The notes under the pieces are model-generated. The model saw only the letters and a program-made list of their open reading frames with translations, was not told where the DNA came from and searched no databases. From the NCBI GenBank assembly GCA_016935045.1, contig JAFGRS010000824.1, positions 1 through 7,927 of the forward strand: a stretch of 7,927 nt of DNA. Direction: 5' to 3'. The DNA is from Lentisphaeria bacterium. Its GTDB lineage: Bacteria > Verrucomicrobiota > Lentisphaeria > Oligosphaerales > JAFGRS01. Below are positions 1-5,794 of this stretch, in pieces. A program made the position numbers and the translations under genes. The stretch's first letter is position 1; every line of letters begins with the position of its first letter.

Positions 1-318
1 CCCCCTGCCGTTCTTCCACGGCGTCTGCGCCACGCTGTACCCGGAGAACGCCGAGGGCCAGTTGGCAAAACCGTCGTGATGCTTGCAGACCAGGACCGCA
101 TAGGCCATCCCGGCGCGCCTGGCCGTCACCGCCCACTGGTCGCAGTTCAGACCCGATGGGCAGAATCCCTCCGGCGGCATGGGCTTCCCGTCCCAGTCCC
201 GGTGCCCCTCGTAGAAGGTCCGGATGCCGAAGTGCAGGAACAGCCCCATCTCCCAGTCCTGGTACTCCCGTTGCCGCGGCGTCGGTTTCGCCGTCGGTAG
301 CCAGTTCGCCGAATCCAT
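1..318 (-). CDS. Alpha-L-fucosidase, GH29 family (N-terminal part, runs off left edge)
   Basis: Retaining exo-glycosidase that removes terminal L-fucose from oligosaccharides; only the first 106 residues lie in the window, against roughly 400-500 for the family. Seen: WEMGLFLHFGIRTFYEGHRD (residues 22-41), then DWDGKP, then CKHHDGFANWPS (78-89), then YSVAQTPWK (94-102), in the usual GH29 order. By family knowledge the His of HFG (H29) and the pair H80-H81 line the fucose pocket; the catalytic nucleophile Asp and acid/base lie beyond the edge. The ATG at 318 is preferred because AAAGGGAG precedes it, although the spacing is short (about 3-6 bases). An in-frame ATG at 339 would add seven residues but has no ribosome site. 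No signal peptide is visible with either start, so a cytoplasmic enzyme acting on imported fragments is inferred. It follows the large glycosidase on the same strand, 310 bases downstream, and may share its transcript. Confidence 0.9.
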   Translation of the reverse strand, partial: MDSANWLPTAKPTPRQREYQDWEMGLFLHFGIRTFYEGHRDWDGKPMPPEGFCPSGLNCDQWAVTARRAGMAYAVLVCKHHDGFANWPSAFSGYSVAQTPWKNGRG

Positions 319-345
319 GGGCTCCCTTTCCGTTTGCATGCCCAG

Positions 346-628
346 TCACCAACACCCGGGCCCCGGGGCCTCGTGAACTGCCCCGGCCCCGGCCGCGGCG
401 CCGAGTCCATTCCAGCCGGGCGGCAGCGTGTCGTCCCGCTTCATGACCAGATGCAGCATGCCGTCCCGCAGGGAACGCTTGACCTCCTGGATCTGCTCGT
501 CCACCAGGAACCCGCGGCCGTAGATCAGGATCTCACCCACCAGACCCCGCAACCGGTTCCCGCCGCTCTTCCCGTTCGCCTCGGGCCACACCGCGCCGCG
601 GAAAAACCGCTCCTTCCCGGCCAACCCC
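346..628 (-). pseudogene. Probable remnant: C-terminal tail of a LamG/concanavalin-like domain
   Basis: Between the stop of the large glycosidase (629) and the fucosidase start, a minus-strand frame stays open to a TGA at 346-348. It is a different frame from the glycosidase. The stretch encoded at 469-546 reads GLVGEILIYGRGFLVDEQIQ followed by EVKRSL. This matches the pattern that ends many LamG-type jelly-roll domains (a G-EI-IY-R strand, then a short helix resembling LSDEE-QAVE-YL). Only about 50 residues look domain-like, whereas a whole LamG domain needs about 150-200. No convincing start codon with a ribosome site is present; TTG at 624 and a GTG further in are possible. The tail after the helix is low-complexity Gly/Ala/Pro. 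Most likely a truncated gene fragment left by a deletion or rearrangement; a frameshifted extension of the glycosidase or a small real gene are less likely alternatives. Confidence 0.4.
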
Positions 629-3600
629 TCACTGCGGCCGCACACGGGCCACCGCGTCGAGAACGTCCTGTACCTCGTTCCATGTGGCCCCGGGCGGTCC
701 GCCCTCGACGGCCCCATAGACCAGCACCGCCGCGGTGGCCGGCGGGATGAACCTCTCCCCCGGCGGCAGCACCACCGCCTCCGCGAGTTCGAGACGCGCG
801 TCCGGATGCTGTCCCCCCCCGGGGTCCCGCCAGAAATGCGCCTTCAGGGACGGATCCAGGGGCAGGCACCCATACCGCGCTCGGAATCCCGGATCGTGCC
901 AGGAAGCCGACACTCCCGTGCGGTAGTAGTTCGGCACGTCCGTGCCGCCGCCGGCCAGATCGCCCTCGACATCGCCGCCGATGGCGGAGGGCAGGTAGTA
1001 GAACACGGCCCGGAGGGGCAGTGGCCGCGTCGGATCGGCGTTGCGGATCGAGGTGCAGCGGGCTACGAAGAAGGGGACCCCCGGGAACACGACGAGGGTA
1101 TGCGTGGCCTCGAAACTCACCGGCGCCGTCCGCCGGGCGGCCATGGCCCCCTGCTCGTCGACGGCCGTGATCACCGATCCGTCAGGACTCCGACGGGCGG
1201 TCACAGTCAGACGAACCGCGCCCCCGACCTCCACCGCCTCGAGGGCCACCAACTCGTCGGCCTGCGTCCACTGGTTGTCTCCGCCCGGCTGCTGCCAGAT
1301 GAGGGGATTGTAGCGCCCCAGCAGGACCCCGCCGCAGAAGACCCGATCGAGGATGTTGCCGCTGCTGCCGTCGTGTTCCAGGCGCAACACCCCGTTGTCG
1401 ATGCTCAGGCGGCCATAGGCGCTCCGCGCGACCTTCACCCTGGCGGGGAGGTCGCCGGCAGGGTCCAGCGCGCCGGCGACGCTCTCGGAGGGTGCGAGCG
1501 GGGCCGCAAGGGTCACCCAGACCCCGTCTCCCAGGCGGCCGGCAGGCCAGGCGGTCCCGTCCGTCAGCCGGAAAAGGGCCTTGTCGGCGGCGACCGGCGC
1601 GGAGAAAAGCACCGGCGCCGCGGCCGCGGAACGGCTCCCGGTGTTGGCCAGCAGAATGCTCCCCGCGGCCGGGTCACGCAGGACACAGGTGAGGGAGGTG
1701 CGGCCGCGGCAGCCGCGGGGTACCCAGGCCGCCGGCTGGACCAGGCGCGCTTCGAGGGTGCGCGCACCCCCCGCCGGCGCGGGGAGAGCCCCGCCGATGG
1801 CGATGGTGCCCGTGCTTCCCCCGACAAGGGCAAGCACCGGGGACGACACGACCGTTTCGCCCAGGCGGATGGTGATCTCCGCCCGGGCCCGGGTGGGGCC
1901 GGCATTGACCGCGGTGACTTCGATGCCGTCAGGGGTTGCCCGCAGGTCGCGCAGGTAGATCTCGGGGATGGTCCCCGCGTGCAGGCGGCAGGCCATGGGG
2001 TTGAGCTTCGCGGCCATGGCGGTGAGTTCGGGATAGGGCTTGTCGTCGACGTTGACGAGACCGTAGTTCGAGTCCTCGGGGAAGGTGTCGCTGATGCCCA
2101 GTTCCGGCTCGTCGGCCCACATGAAGTAGTCGCTGCCCACCAGGAAGGGCAGACGGAAGAGGAGGTGCTGCATCACCTCGTAGCACATGGCCTTCTGTTC
2201 CTGGGTGTCGACCCGCATGCCGGCGCCGTGCTTGCAGGGCAGGCCGGAGTCCAGGGCCGGGAACGACCACTCCGTCACCATCATCGGGCGCTCCACCAGG
2301 GCGTGATAGCTCCCGAACAGCTCCGCCAGGTGGCTCAGGTCTCCCCCCTCGAAGTCGATGCGGGGATAGTGATTGAAGGTCACCACGTCGCAGTGGCGGG
2401 CACAGGCCTTCCAGGCCCACTCGGGGGCATTGCCGGCAAAGCGGGATCCGATCACCAGGTGATTGGGATCCGCCCGGCGGATGGCCGCCGCCGACACCGC
2501 AAAGTACCGCTCCGCCACCTCGGCGAGCCAGGCGGTCTGAACCGCGCGGGCCTCGTCGTCGGGAGGAGGCAGCTCCGCCAGCCCGGCCACATCCTCCCAC
2601 GAAGCCACGGCCTGCCCCCAGACCCGGTTGAAGGCGGCGATGTCCCCATGCAGCCGCCGGAGATGGTCCACCAGGGCACGTTTGCCGCTGTGGTCCGCGG
2701 GCCAGGCCAGAGCGGCCGTCCAGATGCCGTCCCCACGGTGGCTCTTCCCGTACCATTCCAGCTCGTTGTCGAGGAAGTACCCCAGCAGCCAGGGGTCGTT
2801 GCGGTTCTCCGCGCATACGGCCTGGGCCCGGCTGGTGCAGTAGGCTTCCCAGCGCGGGTCGAAGACATTCGGGAAGCCGGTCCAGGTCGTCTTCTCCACC
2901 AGGGCGGAAAGATCGGAAAAGGACGAGCCGAAGGCGGCGAACAGGGTATGGGCCAGACCCCTGTAGCGGACTTCGGCGATGTTGCCCGCGCCGAGGGTGT
3001 TGAATCCCCATCGCCGCAGCCGTTCGGCGGCCACCTCGGCCCACGCCTCCGCGGAACCGTAGAGCTTCTCGCAGTTGCGGTGGTAGGGAGCATAGCCCAG
3101 CTTCTGGCACCAGTGCGCCCGGTAGTTCACATGGTCCGTGCCGACGGCGTAGAAGCGCTCGCCCCGGGGGTCCACGAACCACCACCTGTCCCCGTCCTTC
3201 TCCACCCGGAAAAAGCCGGTCGCGGCGGACGCCGCGCGAATCCCGGAGCCGGCAACCGCATACTCGGGAAAACTCTTCTCGGCCTTCGGCGGCAGGGCCA
3301 CGGCTGTCTCCCTGTCCGCAACCATGCGGAAATCGTCGAACACAGCACGCACACCGGACACCCGCAACGCCGGACGACCCTCGGTCACCGCCTCGGCGCT
3401 GAAGGCAAAGCCGATGTGCGTCACCTCCGTACCGTCCGCCGTCAATACCCTCCCGTCAATCCCCGCCGGCGTCAGCTCCAGGCGCAGACGGTACGGGGTC
3501 CCGAACTGCCAGTCGAAGTCGTGGCCCCGCTGGGCCGTGCCACGCAGGGAGTTCTGCGCAAGCCATTTCCCGTCCTTCATCTCACACAGCTCGACGAAGT

Positions 3601-3955
3601 GACCCTTCCCTTCCGCATCGGGCTGCTCGACCAGGGCAATGTGCCAGAAATCCGAATCGCCGCGGTGCAGACTCAGACCGGCCACCTTCCAGCCCTTCGA
3701 GGACGTGGCCAGGGGCGTCATGACCACCTCGCACACCGCGGAACGATACACCACCCCCGCCACCGGAAAAAGCCAGGCAGGCAAGCCGACGTCGCTCCGC
3801 AACTGCCCCTCCCGCACCTGCCAGTGGAACGGGTCCAGTGTCCACAGAGGCAGCGCCGGATCGTCGAAGGCGTCCTCGATCCGTACCTCCGCGGCGCCCG
3901 AGCCCGCAAGCAGTACCCATCCCGCCGCCAGACCCAACCATGCCAGTCTCTGCAT
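629..3955 (-). CDS. Secreted multidomain clan GH-A glycoside hydrolase, agarase-like (GH50/GH42-like barrel)
   Basis: 1108 residues. Start at 3955: GGAGG lies 8 bases upstream and the product opens with a signal peptide (MQRLAWLGLAAGWVLLAG, likely cut near AA at 21-22), so the longer in-frame extension upstream is rejected. About 23-215: beta-sandwich-like module with strand pattern FDDPALPLWTLDPFHWQVREG and closing FDDFRMV, resembling concanavalin-like/DUF1080-type domains. About 246-650: (beta/alpha)8 barrel with GFFRVEKDGDRWWFVDPRGE, RWGFNTLGAG, PWLLGYFLDNELEW (385-401), FNHYPRIDF and MMVTEWSFPALDSG (558-571), then SDYFMWADEPELG. In this clan the Glu after Asn (E398) is the expected acid/base and E562 the expected nucleophile. 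About 655-1108: beta-rich modules, the last (about 845-1108) faintly like a galactose-mutarotase or glycosidase C-terminal sandwich. The substrate is not readable; agarase/beta-galactosidase-type activity is inferred only from the barrel motifs. It probably acts in the periplasm or outside the cell and is transcribed away from the FAD oxidoreductase. Confidence 0.88.
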   Translation of the reverse strand: MQRLAWLGLAAGWVLLAGSGAAEVRIEDAFDDPALPLWTLDPFHWQVREGQLRSDVGLPAWLFPVAGVVYRSAVCEVVMTPLATSSKGWKVAGLSLHRGDSDFWHIALVEQPDAEGKGHFVELCEMKDGKWLAQNSLRGTAQRGHDFDWQFGTPYRLRLELTPAGIDGRVLTADGTEVTHIGFAFSAEAVTEGRPALRVSGVRAVFDDFRMVADRETAVALPPKAEKSFPEYAVAGSGIRAASAATGFFRVEKDGDRWWFVDPRGERFYAVGTDHVNYRAHWCQKLGYAPYHRNCEKLYGSAEAWAEVAAERLRRWGFNTLGAGNIAEVRYRGLAHTLFAAFGSSFSDLSALVEKTTWTGFPNVFDPRWEAYCTSRAQAVCAENRNDPWLLGYFLDNELEWYGKSHRGDGIWTAALAWPADHSGKRALVDHLRRLHGDIAAFNRVWGQAVASWEDVAGLAELPPPDDEARAVQTAWLAEVAERYFAVSAAAIRRADPNHLVIGSRFAGNAPEWAWKACARHCDVVTFNHYPRIDFEGGDLSHLAELFGSYHALVERPMMVTEWSFPALDSGLPCKHGAGMRVDTQEQKAMCYEVMQHLLFRLPFLVGSDYFMWADEPELGISDTFPEDSNYGLVNVDDKPYPELTAMAAKLNPMACRLHAGTIPEIYLRDLRATPDGIEVTAVNAGPTRARAEITIRLGETVVSSPVLALVGGSTGTIAIGGALPAPAGGARTLEARLVQPAAWVPRGCRGRTSLTCVLRDPAAGSILLANTGSRSAAAAPVLFSAPVAADKALFRLTDGTAWPAGRLGDGVWVTLAAPLAPSESVAGALDPAGDLPARVKVARSAYGRLSIDNGVLRLEHDGSSGNILDRVFCGGVLLGRYNPLIWQQPGGDNQWTQADELVALEAVEVGGAVRLTVTARRSPDGSVITAVDEQGAMAARRTAPVSFEATHTLVVFPGVPFFVARCTSIRNADPTRPLPLRAVFYYLPSAIGGDVEGDLAGGGTDVPNYYRTGVSASWHDPGFRARYGCLPLDPSLKAHFWRDPGGGQHPDARLELAEAVVLPPGERFIPPATAAVLVYGAVEGGPPGATWNEVQDVLDAVARVRPQ

Positions 3956-3963
3956 CGCCGTCG

Positions 3964-3968
3964 CCTCC
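3964..3968 (-). promoter_or_regulatory. Ribosome binding site of the agarase-like glycosidase
   Basis: GGAGG on the minus strand, 8 bases before the ATG at 3955. It is the strongest Shine-Dalgarno match seen in the window. Together with the signal peptide it fixes the start inside a much longer open frame. Confidence 0.7.
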
Positions 3969-3992
3969 GTCGTCCGTGCGTGGACCCTCCCC

Positions 3993-4021
3993 ACCATAGC
4001 CCCCGACCCCGCCGGCGTCCA
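3993..4021 (-). promoter_or_regulatory. Candidate sigma70-type promoter for the agarase-like glycosidase
   Basis: On the minus strand TGGACG (4021-4016) is separated by exactly 17 bases from TATGGT (3998-3993). Each hexamer matches 4 of 6 positions of the classical -35 and -10. Transcription would start about 30 bases before the ATG, leaving room for the ribosome site. The match is weak, and the -35/-10 preferences of this organism are unknown. Confidence 0.3.
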
Positions 4022-4124
4022 TTCTCCACACCCAGCGGAAAGCACCCTTACGGAATCCGGCCCATGGTCCCCGCCGCGACTCTCCTGGCAGCCATGGCGC
4101 GCCGATGCGGGAAAGGAACGAGAA

Positions 4125-4257
4125 GCGTCCGCGCGCCCCCCCTGTTTTCCGGACACCGGACGGCCCTCTCGGCCGGAAAACGCCCCCTCCCGGGCGTCCG
4201 CGCGCCCCCCCCTGTTTTCCGGACAGATCACGCAGATCCTGGCCGGAAAACGCCCCC
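4125..4257. repeat. Two-unit tandem repeat (about 70 bp) with alternating CCGGAAAA octamers
   Basis: Unit 1 starts at 4125 and unit 2 at 4194. Each opens with GCGTCCGCGCG, a run of C (7 in unit 1, 8 in unit 2), then TGTTTTCCGGACA (unit 1 through 4155, unit 2 through 4225). Each closes with GGCCGGAAAACGCCCCC (4171-4187 and 4241-4257). The bases between the two blocks differ between units. Inside each unit GTTTTCCGG and CCGGAAAAC form perfect 9-base inverted arms (4144-4152 with 4173-4181; 4214-4222 with 4243-4251) around 20 bases. The octamer starts are 28, 42 and 28 bases apart. Possible readings are regulator binding sites, a REP-like dispersed hairpin, or a structured leader. Confidence 0.75.
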
Positions 4258-4261
4258 CGGC

Positions 4262-4303
4262 GCAGGGGGTCCTCTCTTCCGGAGACCCGGCTGGCAAAAC
4301 CCC
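4262..4303. repeat. Degenerate third copy of the CCGGAAAA repeat
   Basis: Directly after unit 2, the sequence keeps the order of the repeat in decayed form: a G/C run, CTCTTCCGGAGACC in place of TGTTTTCCGGACA, then CGGCTGGCAAAACCCC in place of CGGCCGGAAAACGCCCC. The two blocks sit closer together than in the intact units. Suggestive only. Confidence 0.35.
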
Positions 4304-4422
4304 GGGAGCGGTAGGACAGTACCCCGGACCCCGGATCAGCGCCTGCCGCGCGGTGAACGTGTGGCCCCAGGGTAGAGCAGGGGTGCTGAACCCGCGGGCG
4401 CGGATTCGCAAGTACAGTACAG

Positions 4423-4439
4423 TTCTCAGACGATGAGAA
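4423..4439. promoter_or_regulatory. Perfect inverted repeat upstream of the FAD oxidoreductase (candidate operator)
   Basis: TTCTCA GACGA TGAGAA: 6-base perfect arms with a 5-base centre, ending 28 bases before the ATG at 4468. It lies just after a short AGTAC direct repeat (4411-4420), in the least G+C-rich part of the region. The size and position suit a dimeric repressor or activator site; a small hairpin in the leader RNA is the alternative. No convincing -35/-10 pair was found beside it. Confidence 0.35.
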
Positions 4440-4467
4440 AGAACGGCACGAACGGGAACAGTCACAC

Positions 4468-5688
4468 ATGAAAACAGTGCGGGAACCGGCCCGGGATCTT
4501 CCTGTATGGCGCGAGGTGGATGTGGTGGTGGCCGGCAGCGGTCCCTCGGGAATCGGCGCGGCACTGGCCGCGGCCCGGAGCGGCGCGCGCACGTTGCTGG
4601 TCGAGCGCTATGGCTACCTGGGCGGCATGATGACCGGCGCCTACGTCACGGCCATCCTCGGCTTCCATAACGGCGAGCGCCAGATCGTGCACGGCATCGG
4701 CGAGGAGATCGTCCGCCGCCTCGACGCGGAGGGGGGGCTCCTGAAGTGGCGGGAGAAGACGCCGGTGGACTGCGTCGGGGACGCGGAGTTCATGAAGTGG
4801 CTCTTCCTGGAGATGCTCGAAGAGGCCGGGGTCGAGGTCCTTCTGCACACCTGGGCCGTCGGGACCGTGATGGACGGCGCCATCTGCCGCGGCATCCTGA
4901 CCGAAAGCAAGGGGGGCCGACGGGCCATCCTGGCAGGGGTGACCGTGGACGCCACCGCCGACGGCGACCTCTGCGCCGCCTCCGGCTGCGACATGGTCGA
5001 CGACACCCACGACATCACCATGGTCCATCGCTTCGAGGGGGTCGACCGCGCCCGGGCCGATGCCTTCGCCAAGGAAAACCCCGAACGCTGGCAGGCACTC
5101 CTCGATGAAATGGCCGCGGTCGGGGGCGAGAGACCGGGCGGCAATACGCCCTACGTTCAGGGCCGCTCCGCCATCTGCGTCGAAGACCTCACCGCGGTCG
5201 AGAGCGAAGCCCGCAAACGGGCCCTGCGGGGACTCGTCTTCGCGCGCCGGAAGCTGCCGGGATACGAGAATGCGAAGCTCGCCTGGACCGCCCCCCAACT
5301 GGGCGTGCGCGAAAGCCGCAAGATCGTCGCGGAGTACAGCGTGACGGAGGAAGATCTGCGCGCCAGCCGACGCTTTGAAGACACCGTCGGACGCTGCGGC
5401 GCACACCTGGACGGCTATGCGCTCTACCGCGTCAGCGGACTCGAATACGACCTCCCCTACCGTTGCCTGGTGCCGCGGGACGTGGACGGGATCCTGGCCA
5501 CGGGACGCTGCCTCGGCGCGACGCATCTCGCCATGAACACCCTGCGCCTCATCGTCCCCTGTTTCCTCACTGGAGAGGCCGCCGGCACCGCGGCCGCGCT
5601 CGCCGTCCGGGAACAGGTCCAGCCCCGGGTGCTGCCCGTCGCCGCGCTGCAGGCCCGGCTCCGCGCCCGGAACAACAACCTCGGCTGA
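4468..5688 (+). CDS. FAD-dependent oxidoreductase (FAD_oxidored-type flavoprotein)
   Basis: 406 residues, close to the usual length. The N-terminal Rossmann strand reads VDVVVAGSGPSGIGAALAAA (17-36), with the dinucleotide motif G23-x-G25-x-x-G28 and acidic E46 expected to bind the FAD ribose. RYGYLGGMMTG (47-57) follows. DATADGDLCAASG (161-173) is the second conserved flavoprotein block of this family, and VDGILATGRCLGATHLAMNT (339-358) plus TGEAAGTAAALA (368-379) form the C-terminal FAD-binding end. The family oxidises varied organic substrates and is common in polysaccharide-degradation islands, but its reaction is mostly unknown. There is no signal peptide or membrane segment, so it should be cytoplasmic. 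The ATG at 4468 suits the family (MKTVREPARDLPV) although the ribosome site is weak. It is the first gene of a likely two-gene transcript with the sulfatase and is divergent from the glycosidase. Activity on a sugar or sugar acid from the same glycan is only inference. Confidence 0.9.
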   Translation: MKTVREPARDLPVWREVDVVVAGSGPSGIGAALAAARSGARTLLVERYGYLGGMMTGAYVTAILGFHNGERQIVHGIGEEIVRRLDAEGGLLKWREKTPVDCVGDAEFMKWLFLEMLEEAGVEVLLHTWAVGTVMDGAICRGILTESKGGRRAILAGVTVDATADGDLCAASGCDMVDDTHDITMVHRFEGVDRARADAFAKENPERWQALLDEMAAVGGERPGGNTPYVQGRSAICVEDLTAVESEARKRALRGLVFARRKLPGYENAKLAWTAPQLGVRESRKIVAEYSVTEEDLRASRRFEDTVGRCGAHLDGYALYRVSGLEYDLPYRCLVPRDVDGILATGRCLGATHLAMNTLRLIVPCFLTGEAAGTAAALAVREQVQPRVLPVAALQARLRARNNNLG

Positions 5689-5794
5689 GTGCGATCCGTC
5701 GGGTTGCGCCGGCGAAGCCTTGGAGCCCGCCATCCTCGATGGAACCCGGCAAGAGCCAAAGACACGACGGGAAAACAGCAGGGAGCCCCCAGCC
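5689..5794 (+). other. Spacer between FAD oxidoreductase and sulfatase, with small hairpin and ribosome site
   Basis: 106 bases. It contains CCATC-CTC-GATGG (5730-5742), a 5-base stem with a 3-base loop and no T run, so it is not a convincing terminator; read-through and co-transcription are likely. AGGGAG (5780-5785), 9 bases before the ATG at 5795, is the sulfatase ribosome site. An in-frame ATG at 5720 would add 25 polar residues with no family resemblance and is rejected as the start. Confidence 0.5.

Larger units (their letters stand above)
3956..4467. other. Divergent intergenic region between glycosidase and FAD oxidoreductase
   Basis: 512 bases without a supportable gene. From left to right: glycosidase ribosome site and weak promoter (3964-4021); an unstructured G+C-rich stretch (about 4022-4120); a two-unit tandem repeat with a decayed third unit (4125-4303); another G+C-rich stretch; and a locally less G+C-rich segment (about 4404-4467) with a perfect inverted repeat before the oxidoreductase start. 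Long open frames cross the region on both strands, but they are extensions or shadows in G+C-rich DNA. Being unusually long for a divergent promoter region, it could hold shared regulatory sites for both gene groups. Confidence 0.6.

Noticed and set aside
360..371. 12-base palindrome GGCCCCGGGGCC
   Set aside because: It consists of only G and C, has no loop or T run, and lies in a low-complexity G+C stretch where such palindromes arise by chance.
4125..4303. Repeats as a CRISPR array
   Set aside because: There are only two intact units plus a decayed one, the period is about 70 bases with internal inverted blocks, and no cas genes are near; the repeat/spacer geometry does not fit.
806..4375. 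1189-codon plus-strand open frame opposite the large glycosidase
   Set aside because: It is antisense to a gene with signal peptide, ribosome site and clear barrel motifs. Its translation is Gly/Arg/Pro/His-rich with no domain pattern, as expected for a shadow in G+C-rich DNA.
3956..4564. Upstream extension of the glycosidase frame (203 extra codons)
   Set aside because: The extension runs through the non-coding repeats and overlaps the oxidoreductase start. The signal peptide and GGAGG site place the true start at 3955.
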